Source of the DNA: Alviniconcha marisindica
Lineage: Eukaryota; Mollusca; Gastropoda; Provannidae
Assembly: GCA_018857735.1 (NCBI GenBank)
Contig: JABMCL010000678.1
Coordinates: forward strand, 654,501-718,500
DNA: 64,000 bases
Direction of reading: 5' to 3'
Positions 11,683 through 23,110 of this stretch are shown in pieces (position 1 is the first letter of the stretch; every line of letters begins with the position of its first letter). The notes below the pieces were generated by a model. That model did no database searches. It was given only the letters and a program-made list of their open reading frames with translations, and had not been told where the DNA came from. The position numbers and the translations under genes are program-made.

Positions 11683-12694
11683 ACCTGAATATCAGTGCAT
11701 TAATTTTTATCTCGAGTTTGAAGCCCATATTCGCCACAAGTGGTTTACTCAGGGGCATGGAGGTAGACAATAACTTAGTCTTGAATTGCTGTTGAAAAGG
11801 TAACCTTTTTCAAGCATGCACATACACACCTGACATATTAATGGTACTATACTTGCACACTGCAATCCATCTGCTTTTGCGCATGGTTTTCAATTTGTAG
11901 GGTTGATTGATGGTTACATTTCCTTTTTCATGAACACAGTTATCACAAGCTGGTATAGTTTATCAGGGTTCCATTGATATGGATATACTTTGTGCACTTG
12001 TTTGTGCTTGCACATGACAAGCTGTTTATCACATGGGTGTGGTTGGGGTTCTAGTGGTGTTTTACATTTTATGGACACATTAGTTATTTCTACAGTTATT
12101 GCTGACACATGGTATGAGTTAATGGTGCTTTACTGATGTTTACGTGTTCCATTCAGTATTACAACATCGATATGAATGTGCTTTGGCTTCCAAGCTAAGA
12201 AAGTAATATAACCACATTTAGTACAAAGCTGTGACTTCAATTTATAATAACAAACAGCCTCATTCACCATCTGTTGTGGCTTCAGCACAAGCACAGAATA
12301 TTTCCATCTGTATTCATCACATCACTGGTGCAGTCATGCAAGCACATACATAGTTGGCTAAAATATATACATATATATATTTTAAAAAGTATGTAGATTG
12401 CAGAACCCTTTGCTTCATACTTTTCTTCAAATTTCGACTGAATCAGCATTCTGATTTGTGTTAGCATAATTATATATGATGAGAGACCATGTAGATTGCA
12501 GCTAGTGATTGGGAGGATCTTTAAAAGTTTAAGTGGCTACACCTTATAGTTTTGTGGAGTGAAATGCAAGTAATCATGCTGATCGAGCACAATTCCTCGT
12601 GCCTGTAGGGGTGGGACATAGTGATATGTGCGTGTGTGTGCGTCAGCTAGCAATGAAGCCCCCTGTTAAAGAGCGTTCTTCTGTGCTCTTTCAG
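10691..12694. other. Intron with a large TCTG/CT microsatellite
   Basis: No gene recognised. A compound tract (TCTG)n then (CT)n occupies about 11575-11680. Several long frames over it are simple-sequence artefacts. The stretch ends with the acceptor of module 6. Confidence 0.5.
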
Positions 12695-13134
12695 GCATGC
12701 GAGGCCAGCAGGGGGCACCACGGCAGCTCAGGCACACAGGCTTCAGGGTGGGGGAGTCTTCATTCAGTCCCCCTCTGGCTCACCACGCTCACCCATCAAT
12801 TGCTCACCATGCGTCTGGACTTCCTGTCCTGGATCTAAGCATCAAGACAGAGCCCAGAGACCCTGACTTCTTCCTGTTCAACTGCGAACAAAGACGCAGA
12901 AAGAACTCAGTGCACTTCCACTCGAGGGCAGGTGCTCCTGTGGAAGAGGCTCGACAAAAAGCCAAAGAGAAATCCAAACAGTACAGACAAAAGCAAAAGA
13001 TTCAGCGTATGACAGATGCTTCATATGATATGGTTTTTAGACATCAGGTGGCTGAGAGAAAGCGCAGGCAGAGAATGAGGGAAAAGATCAATAAGTTGAA
13101 ACTGTACAGTGGCAGTTACAGTATAGCGAAATAG
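12695..13134 (+). CDS. Module 6: finger-less basic terminal exon
   Basis: Terminal exon of about 145 residues after the acceptor ctgtgctctttcag. Two bases (GC) complete the split codon, as in the finger modules. It has no CxxC pair. Near residues 45-53 it carries DLSIKTEP, which contains a consensus SUMO site (IKTE) and a DLSIK core resembling CtBP-binding PxDLSxK motifs. About residues 85-137 form two strongly basic, probably helical blocks (KEKSKQYRQKQK and ERKRRQRMREK) separated by a short segment with conserved-looking Tyr. Basic repeats of this style occur in various invertebrate nuclear proteins, but I cannot name a family. It may bind nucleic acid through charge, or recruit corepressors. 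Why believe it: splice phase, long open frame and non-repetitive composition. Confidence 0.7.
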
Positions 13135-13228
13135 AAATAGGGGTCCCGTGTTGCGCTTCTGATCTGCATGGTTGGTATGCAGTGGAACCCCTAAAGACCA
13201 AACTGAGGGCTTTCTGTGTCTTTTGCAG
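13135..13228. other. Spacer after module 6
   Basis: Short spacer ending in the good pyrimidine-rich acceptor tttctgtgtcttttgcag. Confidence 0.4.
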
Positions 13229-13339
13229 ATATCTTGAGAGAAGCTGTCGAAAGTTGCAGTTCTACTGTAATGGGTGTGCTAGAAGTTGCAGACCATCTGG
13301 AGAACCCTGTTCTTATTACCAAACTAGTGTGGAGGTTAG
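13229..13339 (+). CDS. Candidate symmetric cassette exon (phase 1-1)
   Basis: A 111-base candidate exon. A strong pyrimidine tract and AG end at 13228. Two bases (AT) complete a split codon (Asp if preceded by G), followed by 36 open codons. A single G then precedes the donor-like GTAATT at 13340. The encoded segment is leucine/valine-rich and probably helical (ILREAVESCSSTVMG ... LITKLVWRL). Entry and exit phases match all other modules, so it could be inserted before any of them. Read through instead, it stops at 13345-13347 and would make a short terminal exon. I recognise no domain. The acceptor and phase support it; the length is too short for statistical confidence. Confidence 0.4.
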
Positions 13340-16300
13340 GTAATTAGTGTTCACATACAGTATATGTGTTCACATACAATAACATTCTGATAGAAGGGTA
13401 GATCACTAGATGGCTTCTTTTGTTGACTAAGTTGCAGTGGGGGTTTTTCATGGTAACGTTTGCCACATTTGATCATAACCTGTGAGTGCCACATGGTTGA
13501 TGCCTGCCTGAACATGATCCTGAACCTGTGCTATCCAGTTGCCGACTTCATCCAGAACAATTGCCACTGGAATATGCACATTGCCTGGACTGAGCTCTTT
13601 CGAGGGATGAATCAGTGAGGTGTGAATACCTGTTTGAGACATCACTGAGTTTGAGCTTGCTGATACTGCAATTTATTGCAGCGAGTAACAGTAGTATACT
13701 ACTAGTCCAAATGTTTAATTTAACAAAATAGTGAAATCCTTACATATTGAGATCCACTCACAAGTTATTTAAATTATCTAGGAAATTTGCTTTTTGTTTA
13801 TTGCTTATATAAAGTAATAGTATCATTTTTGAGAAATCCAATGTGTCAAATCCATTTTTTGGACACAAATGAAATGTGTGAGTCTGCATAATGATCAGTG
13901 GCTGTAAGGGCTGCATGCAGAAGAAATTATTTTAATGAGTTTTTCTGCAGAGGTTAGTTAACTTGTGATCAGATCAACTCAGTGAGTTTAACTCTGGTTA
14001 GAAAATAGCACTTTAATTTTTTTTAAATTATCATTCTTATTATCTTTCAAACCTTGCATGGTGGTGAGTATGAGTAAAGTTTATACCAGTACTGATTCAT
14101 CCTGATGTAACCGTCATGGTTGACTCAGTGTTAAAATCAATTATTATAGTATCTATCCAGTTCTAATGACATCAACTACATTTCAAGATCATGGGCACCA
14201 GAAAGTTTAATCCTGTCTTTTTTCACAAAGTGCTTGTTATGTAGCAGCTTTGTGTGAGAGCATAGCTTGTTTTGTTCATGGACAAAGTGCTTTTGGTAAA
14301 ATTAACATGTGCTTAGTTAAAGCCACACTCCAACTTTAGTGACATTGATCCATGAATGTATTAGAATATATATGTAAATCAAATGTAGAACAGTGCCCAT
14401 TTCCTATTCTGTAAACCAACGTTTACTGTGTGAAAGCCTTGAGATTCACCATTTGCAGTCCCTGTCCGATTCAGGGTTATTCCTCACTGCCACTGCTGTT
14501 GTGTCTCTGCTCAGCTTCCCCTTGCTTTGACAGAAGATCCTACCTAATACATCAGCCTCTTTTTTTCTCTTCTGTCGATCAAAATACTATTTCTAAAAAT
14601 CTGTTCAGTCAGCTGGTAACTAGATTTTGCTGTTTTGAGTGAGTTGACTGAGCATTTATGTAAGTGTTGTTGTTTTGTTTTGTTTGTATCTGGAATGGTG
14701 GGGGTAACATTTTTATTGTTATAACAGGTGTATCACTGGACTTGCAAATCGAGAAAGATAGACTTCAGTTGGTTTTGTTTGCTTAAATTCATGAAAGAAG
14801 TGACTTCAGCATTAACCAAAGAGATCCGGTCAGTTTCATTGTTTGGGGTGTGCATGTGTGTGTTTTGGCCAGCCTAGTGTAGAAGGGGTTGTTACCGCTG
14901 CTGTGGTACATGCATATGTGTGTAAAAGTGTAAATAAGTTACTGTAGTGCTGCCTTTTGTTTTTTTAACTGATGGAGACCATTTTTTGCAGCTGTTTGTT
15001 ATTCTGCAGCAAGAGGTTGTTTTGTGTTGTCATATGTTAGTGTTCTTTTGTTGTTGTTTTTAAAAAAGTGATTTACATGGAACTACATTCAGATGTTTGA
15101 GTAATGAAATACTTCCTTTATACAGTAAACATCACTTAGTAACTTTAATAGCATTTAGTCCAAGGGTGTTTCTACCTTTTGCAAATTATTAAAGACCTGC
15201 TCTTTTATCAACAGTGATTTTGCTGTGTCAGTGTGTATAACCATCAGCTTTTTTGTATGATGATTTGTTTTGAATGCCGTGAATGGGCTTGTGTTAATTT
15301 TCTCTGTGAAGTCAGCAGGTACATACTTCTGAAGTCTTTTATATTTACATGAATTCATCTGTTTTGTTGGATAGATTTCAAGTTAAACTATTTCATTTGT
15401 CAAGCGGAAACTATACTGTAGATTGCATGAGATCTACAGTTCTTGTTGACTGTTTTCTTTTATCTGTGCATACAGTTTGGTGCTATGCTGCTTCAATAAA
15501 GTCTTCTATATTTGAATTGAGTTCTGAAGTTCTGGAAAAGATATGAGGAGTGGTCATATGCAGTGGAAGATGCTTTCACTCTCATTGTAACACTGACAAA
15601 TTACATTGATCGTCACTTTTATTGCCTCCCCCCACCCCCACCCCACACAAATTTCCAAGATTAATTCATCAAGTGACATAAAATTATAAAAAGGAATGTA
15701 CTTTTGGGAAATTTGTTTTGTGATATGGCAGTTTTCATAACACATAATAAGCTTCCAAGACTTACCATAAGTCAACTTGAAATCAGGATCCAGTTTTGAG
15801 AAAAGTATACATGTTAGTACATGTTAATTGTTATAAAAATATTGGGGAGAATGAAAAATATACTAAAAATGCACCACTTGTTGAGGGTCAAGAAAAAGAA
15901 GAGTAAATAACTTGACGTTTTATGCCCAGTCACAGAAAAAGAGGACAGTTGTTTTCTTAAAAGGTACAGTGTCAAGGGGAATGTAAGAAGAAGAAAGACT
16001 AAGAGAGGTGACTTTACTGTGTACCTGTTACATGCACAAAGGCTTTCTGCTTTGCAGAAAATTGTCAGCTCATGGAGTTGGTGAAGATCGATTTACGGCC
16101 ATAAATCTCTACATGAAGGTTCAGATTCAAGCTTGAGAAGACAAGCTCGTTAATGTATTGTCCATCCAACACATGGAAGTTTGTATGTTACAAGAGCGTT
16201 CATATACATGCACAGGGTTTGCGTCGGCAATCTGTCAGACATACTGACAAATTTTGATTGACTAGCCGGTCTTTCAAAACAAAACAAAACGCAACATGGT

Positions 16301-17089
16301 GAGTCCGAGAGAGAGAGATAGTGAGAGAGCATATGTGTGTGTGTGCATGATCTAGAAGGGAAAGGGAACTGGGGTTTTGCTGGTACTACCATTGGCGGTC
16401 CTGTATGTGACCAATTACAGTGATTGTCAGGACTGGTTTGTGTGAACCACTTTTACCACATAGACGTCACACCAGTTTAAAAATCTCTGGCGTCATCACT
16501 GACGCAGACACGTGTGTAAAAGTTTCAGAGTTATGACACCAAGAGTGTTCATACAGACACACAAGCATATACACATGCATGCATGCATACATGCCTTTTT
16601 ACTTTATTTTCAGTTTTTGTTTTTAAGGCTGCATTTACACAGATGCACAACAGCTTGCTAGGAAGATGGATGACTGTTAAAGCATTATTTAGAAATAAAT
16701 GGCTGTATATTACTACTATTATTAGACTGGTAAGTAAGTGACTGGGCGTTTGGTATTCCTTACATATCCTGTGTGTCACAGAAAGTCGTAGCGTGGTAGA
16801 ATAACTTTGATAACTCCATGGAAACTCTTATTCAGTAATGCACACACATTGTCCGTCTTCACCGAAATTGTCCTGAACTTTGTAATAGGTGGAGATGTCA
16901 GTCTTTTGTGAGTATCTTTTTTTGTTGTTGTTTTCATTGATAGAATATATACCGTTATAAAATCTGCTCTGACTTCCATTTTTGTACGTTGTGCTTGGCG
17001 TGCAAGTAGTTTGCCCACAACAGATACTATTTGTTGGGTGCCTTTCCATGATTGGTGTCTGACCTGGGCTCGCTGGCTCCTTATTGCAG
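13340..17089. other. Long intron, no gene recognised
   Basis: AT-rich sequence with AATAAA at 15495-15500, which might serve module 6. A minus-strand frame at 13448-13645 looks moderately protein-like but has no domain or splice support. Acceptor-like sites near 14455 and 16060 lead only to short anonymous frames. Confidence 0.45.
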
Positions 17090-17218
17090 GTGACTTCAAG
17101 GACTTGCAAGGTCACCATGCAAGATGGTCTGCCAGCGAGTTTTTTGGTCTGCACGATCGAAAGAAGCAAGATGAAAACGTCGAACGTCAAAACAAATGGG
17201 CTTTGAGCCATGTCAGAG
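17090..17218 (+). CDS. Module 7, exon a: N-terminal helix of DUF3504 module
   Basis: A 129-base exon after the acceptor tccttattgcag, starting with two bases (GT) of a split codon and ending in a single G before GTACCT. Phases are therefore 1 in and 1 out. It encodes about 42 charged, non-repetitive residues ending ERQNKWALSHVR. Joining its final G to AT at 17870 makes GAT (Asp) and yields SHVR-D-WLTHENL. The second DUF3504 module shows the same arrangement (HLFQ-D-WLRRRSL), a strong internal check on the splice. In this family the region just before the PxEELDxLL-like segment is an N-terminal helix of the recombinase core-binding fold, which fits. The donor is weaker than consensus. Confidence 0.65.
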
Positions 17219-17869
17219 GTACCTACCTTTTTTCGGTACAACTTTGCTTTTTTGATTTATTGGTAGAACAGCAATAGTAGCAGTAACAGTAATTGGTAAT
17301 CGGCTTCTAAATTCCTTGTCTCCGGATGAACACCGAAGGGAAAGCAACTTTGAAGGCTGCTGCCTGTGGGCACTGCTGAATCAGCTTGGACATAGATTTT
17401 GGACATGAATTTGTATGTGTAATTTTGATGAGGTAACATTTTTGTGTACACTAACACCTGTATTGCTTCAAAAAAGCACGTGCAGTGGCACAAGTACCTG
17501 TTTCGAATGGGATGAATGGTAAAGTAGTGTTTGTCAGTCAGTGAAAGATCAAGAAACAACTGGTTTGGCACATTGTTAGTAATGTTACAGGTCAGCACCA
17601 TTATAATGCTTATCATTATTGCAGACTTCATATGAAAGAATTATGAGATTTCACAGGACTTCACACCCTCCTGCCACACCAAAATGAAATATTCCACTGT
17701 GCATCATAAAATGTCAGTAACTTCTAGGCTTCCATGTTTTAGTGCATACTCTCAAAAGAAGGCAACTTCTGAATTGAAAAATTAAGGAGGAAGCAATTAA
17801 CTGAATAATCCATGAGCCAGATAATGCCATAGATTTGTATTGTTTATGGACCTTTTGGCTCTCTTTCAG
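17219..17869. other. Intron inside module 7
   Basis: A 651-base intron, GT to AG, ending ctctctttcag. No gene-like sequence. Confidence 0.6.
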
Positions 17870-18708
17870 ATTGGCTTACCCACGAAAACTTGCCTACAGA
17901 CTTTGAGAGCAAACCCGTGGAAGAGATTGACCATTTATTATCCCAGTTCTTTCTCCATGCACGCAAAAAGAATGGGGACCCATTCTCAGCCTCAGCTCTA
18001 CTAGCCATCAGAACAGCTCTGACTCGCCACCTCAAAGGTCCCCCATTCTATCGAAACATCACGCTAGCTACTGATATGCGCATGAAACAGTCCCAGATTA
18101 TCTTTGAGCAGCAGCTGGCTCAGGCAGGGATGTCACAGTCCATAACTAAAGCAGAGCGCCTCACCCCTGAGGACTACGCCAAGCTGTACCAGTCTGGGGT
18201 ACTCAACAATGACAACCCCACCTCCCTCCTATACAAAGTCTGGTTTGAATTGCAGTGGCACTTTGGCCGCCCAGGTGGACGGAAATCGTGGAGCAGCATT
18301 CATGCAGATAGTTTTATGTTTGATTCGGATGAAAAGGGGGAGTTTGTGTACATGCGCTCTATTCTGCTTTCTGAAGGCTTTAGCTTTTCGGCCGGGACCT
18401 CTAGTAGAATGTATTCCCAGACTGGCCCACTATGTCCAGTGCATTCTTTGCGGCTGTACCTAGAAAAACGCAATCCATTGTGTGATGCCTTCCTTCAGGT
18501 GCCTGAGAAAGCATTCATCAGGGATGGTTGTTCCTGGTACAAGGCTGAAAGCCTTAAAGAGTACAAACTTAGCTCTTTGATGAAGACCATCTCTGCCAAG
18601 GCCCAGCTGAGCAAAATCTACACCAACTTGTCTGTCCTGCCTCTCTTGCATATGCAGAGTGAGACTTCTAGCACCAGCCTTTCCACATCATCACATCCGC
18701 ATACCTGA
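17870..18708 (+). CDS. Module 7, exon b: DUF3504 (Crypton recombinase-like) domain
   Basis: Terminal exon of about 278 residues. It matches the DUF3504 pattern found in KCTD1, QRICH1 and ZMYM-family proteins and described as derived from Crypton tyrosine recombinases. Visible marks are VEEIDHLLSQFF, HARKKNGDPFSASAL, the LTPEDYAKLYQSGVL block, NPTSLLYKVWFELQWHFG, GPLCPVHSLRLYLEKR, and LSKIYTNLSV near the end. In recombinase-type members the last motif reads YTNHSxR, the catalytic HxxR. Here Leu replaces His and Leu replaces Arg, and the protein ends about 20 residues later without a catalytic-tyrosine segment. It should therefore bind DNA or protein but not recombine. The stop is at 18706-18708. 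Module 17 is its paralogue. Confidence 0.88.
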
Positions 18709-19597
18709 TGAAAGGGAGTTGCTACAACTGGAACTTGGTTTTGTCATGCTGGATGATATTTGGTGAACTTGAGACTCAAACCAGATTCAAGCAAGCAAGG
18801 ACAGCTTCATTTTTCAGTGTTTGCTCGACCTATGTTACCGCTACTGTGTTACAGTGTTAGTGTGGTTTACTTTTATCTTTGTAGCGAGTCTGCTGTCTAG
18901 ATTGCCAATTATTTCATCAATTCAGTGTTGGTTTAATGTAATTTGTGGCATTGAAGTTCAGCTTGTTCTTTGTACAGAGATGCATTAGGAAATGGGTGTC
19001 TGTGTCCCAAAAAATGTTCTCATTGTTGAATGCATCACACTTAAGTACACCTTAGAAAGCTGGATTGATCAGTTGACTGGTCAGTCGTAGTTTGACTGCC
19101 AGCCTTCATAAATGTGTTTACGGGTAATAAGAATTTCTGATGATATGAACAAAAATTGTTGCGTGATGTATTAGTTCAGCCTTATATGAATTTAGGTATT
19201 GTTCAGTTTCTTTGTATACTAGTTAATAAAGTCATTGTATATGAATGTGAGCACATAAAAATGCTTTGTGGGACAGAAACAGCCAGATTATTTGTCATAG
19301 CTAAATTGCTACACAACCGATTGAACCCCCAAACCTTTTTTAAAGTTTGTTTTTGTTTGTATATAAACGTGTAACATTCTTTAGTCGCATTATGCACGCA
19401 GCACTCCTTCCTTTAGAAAAATAGAGAGTGTGTTGACGTGTGCTGTACATGTTATGTGGTGCACTTTTGCTACTGATTTCTTATCGCCAGCAAGTGCTGT
19501 GAGCGATTATTTAGTGACTTTTCTCCCTTGCTGCTACTGCTAGTGGTATCTACAAAGGTGGAGCCCTGAACACTTGTGTCTTGCCCTGTGTTTGCAG
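18709..19597. other. 3'UTR of module 7 and intron
   Basis: Contains AATAAA at 19225-19230. No further coding sequence. Ends in the acceptor ccctgtgtttgcag. Confidence 0.55.
19225..19230 (+). terminator. Putative polyadenylation hexamer for module 7
   Basis: First AATAAA after the module 7 stop, about 520 bases downstream. Position fits a terminal exon 3' end. Inference only. Confidence 0.45.
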
Positions 19598-20067
19598 GCA
19601 GTGTTGGATTGAGGGGCCGCCACTCTCCACCCTCCCATGACATGGTCTTCCCTGCTCTCTTTCACTCACGCCAGCCTTCCGGGTACCCTTTCAGCGAACT
19701 TCAGTCTGGACTGGGCTCTAGGGCAGGTCGGCCTGTTCGAAGTGGTGGTGTGTTTGTCTGCGACATGTGTGAAGCCACTTTCACCACCAGCGCTGGTCTG
19801 CGAGGCCACAGAGACCGTGTCCACTTGAACAAAGTGGCCTATACGTGCCAGATCTGCCAGAAAGGCTTCACCATGCGGGGTCATTACATAGGTCACATGA
19901 ATATGCATAACAAGGTCAAGGCTTTCAAGTGTCCGTCCTGTCCTCGGGCCTTTGCTCACCGCACCAGTCTAAGGACACATCTCAGAACAAGCCGCTGTGG
20001 CTTTCAAGCCCCTACCGTGGATATAAATATCAAATCAAGCAGCAGCGGCTTGCTTCCCCCTACCTGA
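19598..20067 (+). CDS. Module 8: terminal exon, C2H2-C2H2-C2HC array
   Basis: Terminal exon of about 155 residues. Two bases (GC) complete the split codon. The leader of about 50 residues is Ser/Pro/Gly-rich. Fingers lie at about residues 54-75 (CDMC ... HRDRVH), 83-103 (CQIC ... HMNMH) and 111-133 (CPSC ... HLRTSRC). The third uses Cys in place of the last His (C2HC). The middle finger contains GHYIGHMNMHNKVKAF, almost identical in modules 9 and 10. A short Ser-rich tail follows. DNA binding is inferred. It lies 412 bases before module 9, its closest relative, so the pair looks like a tandem duplication. Confidence 0.9.
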
Positions 20068-20479
20068 GGCAAAGAGCACACCGAACAGCTACAAGCTAGG
20101 TGAAACAAGGCTGATGTCAGAATTAAAAAGATAAATCTTGTGGTATGGAGAAGAAACGAAAAGAGCAAAATGTCAGCATGCTGCTTCAGTGACCTCACTA
20201 AAATACCTTGATTGTTGTGAGTGATGGATTACCTGACGTCTTGTGCTTTTTACAGTAAGAATGTAAATGACACTGTGACATCATGGAAAAATTGGATGCT
20301 TGTGCACACCCATGGAAACATGCTTACTCACCACTCCTTTCTTTCCTTTGAAGTCTGTTGTACTAGTAGGATGCTAACACAGCAGGTCTTCATTGACTTC
20401 ATAAATTGTAAAAATGAGTAAAATTTGGTTGCCAGTGCAATTGACAATTCTGACAGAAGACCCCTGTGACTATTTCCAG
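20068..20479. other. Spacer between modules 8 and 9
   Basis: No gene. The hexamer variant ATTAAA at 20122-20127 could end module 8 transcripts. Confidence 0.45.
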
Positions 20480-20931
20480 GGCCAGTGCTGTCAGGGGCAA
20501 CCAGTGTGATCGACCTCACACCTGACCTTGACCTTGACCTTCACTTTCCATCGTTTTTGCCTCACCACTCAGACGCTCTCCTTGCTCCTGGCACAGTAGC
20601 TTCCTCAAGGACAGGGCCTGGGCCACGACGACCTCGTGCTCTCCGCCGAACAAAGCCAGGCACCCCATCAGGCCATTTGCCTTGTGACCAGTGTGGTGCC
20701 ACGTTTGCAACATCACGAGGTCTCAAGCTGCACAGGGATTACATGCATTTCAACAAGACCCCCTATTCCTGTGCTATCTGTGGTCGAGGGTTCACCATGC
20801 GTGGCCACTATGTGGGTCACATGAATATGCACAATAAGGTCAAGGCCTTCAAATGCCTCCATTGCCCTAAGGCCTTCGCTCACAGGTCCAGTCTTCGGTG
20901 GCACCTACGAAACAGTGACTGTGGCAAATAG
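20480..20931 (+). CDS. Module 9: terminal exon, C2H2-C2H2-C2HC array
   Basis: Terminal exon of about 149 residues after the acceptor gactatttccag. Two bases (GG) finish the split codon. The leader starts with an acidic/hydrophobic stretch rich in Asp-Leu pairs, then Pro/Arg-rich sequence. Three fingers follow: CDQC ... HRDYMH, CAIC ... HMNMH and CLHC ... HLRNSDC (C2HC). GHYVGHMNMHNKVKAFKC in the second finger nearly matches module 8. The protein ends two residues after the last Cys. Likely a DNA-binding C-terminus with specificity set mostly by fingers 1 and 3, since finger 2 hardly varies. Confidence 0.9.
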
Positions 20932-22132
20932 TCTTTCTGAAGACTGAGTGTGAAGGGATACCGGATAGTGCACCTAGCCTACACAGTCTTGTTTCACAGA
21001 TGGACATAAAAGTGACTGAGTTTTTAAATAGGAGTTTCAAAAAACTGTAAGCAGTTCATAGTTCCTGGGTGGAACTGGAGGAAATTTCTGAATCACCTGT
21101 CTGCTTGTGTATTGGTGCTTCATTATTTAGGCACTAAGCTGCCGATACATAGGGGGAATTCCTGTAAATGATAGCAGTGACAGTGCTGATTCCTGTTTTA
21201 TGACATAGACTGGAGTAACAAGTATTATGTAACAGTAATATGTGCATTAGCGAAAGGTATGCAGCAGTGTAGTGTGAACTTAGTGAAAATGGCAATGGAA
21301 GCACAGTTTGTGTTTCTTTCAGGAAAGAGTTTTCCAGATTTTAAACAGTCCATAATGATGAAGAAAGATAGAAAATAAAACATTGAGATGTGGATGTTAC
21401 AAAAACTGTACAGTGAAATATGTGTACAAAAAGTTATTTTGAAATTGTAACCACCAAAATTCAGACAAAAACAATGTGTCACTAATCCCATTTTATGATT
21501 GTTGGTAATGGAAAGAGCAGTGCACTGACCCTCCTAAACCTAGAAATAGAAGTATCAAAACTTCCACTGTAAATTACCAGCTTCATTTTGAAGTCAGTAC
21601 TACTTTAGTTTATCCTGCTCGTGGATCCAAGTTGGCATTTCTTGTCAAGTGGGGACTGTAGATATTCTTTAAAGTGTTTATGTCTCTTTTTGGAAATGAC
21701 TGTTAATTATTTTCCACTGTACTTGAATAAATAATATTCATTCTAGGTAGATTGGTTAAGAGTTCTGGACATGAATTGCATATTACTGTCTTGTATTATA
21801 TTTGATAATCAAACAATGGTATGCCAAATGTGCATCAAACTTATTCTTCCTATTTTAATACTACGTTGTATAATTCTTTGCTGAACATATTGTTTATATA
21901 AGTGTAAGTGTTTTGTGCTTCATTAGAATAGTGCTGTAGTAGACATCTAGTTCAGTGTTCTGCTTGTAATTAGTACGAATGAGCAGTTAATATAGCTAAG
22001 ATGTGCGTATGTGTGTGTGTGCAAGCGCTCACGTGCGCGCGTGTGTATACATGCCTGCAAAATCCCATTTCAGTGACAACAAAGCAAAACATAATCATCC
22101 AAAACCTTCACCAAGTGCACAGTCAAAAGGAA
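20932..22132. other. 3'UTR/intron
   Basis: AATAAA at 21374-21379 is a likely 3' end for module 9. A decent acceptor (gtgtttctttcag, ends 21322) leads to only about 17 codons before a stop. Otherwise nothing recognised. Confidence 0.45.
21374..21379 (+). terminator. Putative polyadenylation hexamer for module 9
   Basis: AATAAA about 440 bases after the module 9 stop. Inference. Confidence 0.4.
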
Positions 22133-22163
22133 TTCTCTCTCTCTCTCTCTTTCTCTGTCTCAG

Positions 22164-22223
<60 letters not shown>

Positions 22224-22322
22224 CTCTCTCTCTCTCTCTGTGCTGTTTGACACTAGCCAATTTCTAAAATTACACGGACTGTAATGCCGTTCACTTGCTA
22301 CACAATTCTCTGTCTCTCAGCT

Positions 22323-22400
<78 letters not shown>

Positions 22401-22481
22401 TCTGTGCTGTTTGACACTAGCCAATTTCTAAAATTACACGGACTGTAATGCCGTTCACTTGCTACACAATTCTCTGTCTCT

Positions 22482-22573
<92 letters not shown>
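22133..22573. repeat. Threefold repeat of CT tract plus unique 85-bp segment
   Basis: Three CT tracts (about 22133-22238, 22321-22402, 22485-22573) are separated by two near-identical unique segments that include gtgctgtttgacactagcc and acggactgtaatgccgttc. The arrangement is a tandem duplication of about 180 bp with slippage inside the CT parts. Coding frames over it are artefacts. Confidence 0.8.
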
Positions 22574-22576
<3 letters not shown>

Positions 22577-22695
22577 GTACTTAATCATCGCATTCCCCTC
22601 AGTCTGTTTCTTAGGTGACACATAAGTGACATTATTACACGGAAATCAAAGCAGGGCAATTCCTTAGTCATTCCTGGCCATGTTTGGCTCTCCAG

Positions 22696-23110
22696 AGAAC
22701 TGCAGTTTCACTGGACACACCCAAGGTCAGGGCTACAAGCTCCATTGTTGTCCATGTCAGAGGCTGTCCAACCAGGTGACCTTGGGATACCACTCATTGG
22801 CCAGGGTTGTGTATTAGCTGAGCAAGGTCGTGGATTTGGGGATCAAGGCGTATCTTCCGTTCAAGGTCATCAGGTGCAGAAAACAAACTATTCCTCGTTT
22901 GCCGTTACCCAGTGAGCATGGACAGGGCCACCCAGTGGAGTCTTGTGTGCTAGGGTCAGAGTGGGGAGTGCAAAGTGTGGCGCAAATTACAAGACAAAGT
23001 GGGGGTCGGTTGTGCACGTGAGGCTACACCACACTGACCAGCCACTGTATCGTTGTCATATTGTTGGTCCGGCTTCATGGGGAAAGGTCATTACATTGGC
23101 CACATGAATC
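22696..23110 (+). pseudogene. Pseudo-exon 1: decayed copy of module 10
   Basis: The sequence parallels module 10 (24125-24672) base by base, including the preceding tttggctctccag acceptor, the leader ordering and the finger remnant. The in-frame reading from 22696 hits TAG at 22814-22816, long before any finger. Later, in shifted frames, finger pieces survive: a linker-like CAGCCACTGTATCGTTGTC and a segment that would read GKGHYIGHMN around 23085-23108. Frame breaks and the early stop make it non-functional as a finger exon. The intact acceptor could still allow splicing to a short peptide. Confidence 0.8.

Noticed and set aside
13448..13645. Minus-strand 65-codon frame with plausible composition
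   Set aside because: No start context, splice support or recognised domain; likely chance or a transposon scrap.
21323..21376. Strong acceptor followed by 17 codons and a stop next to AATAAA
   Set aside because: Too short to separate from chance.
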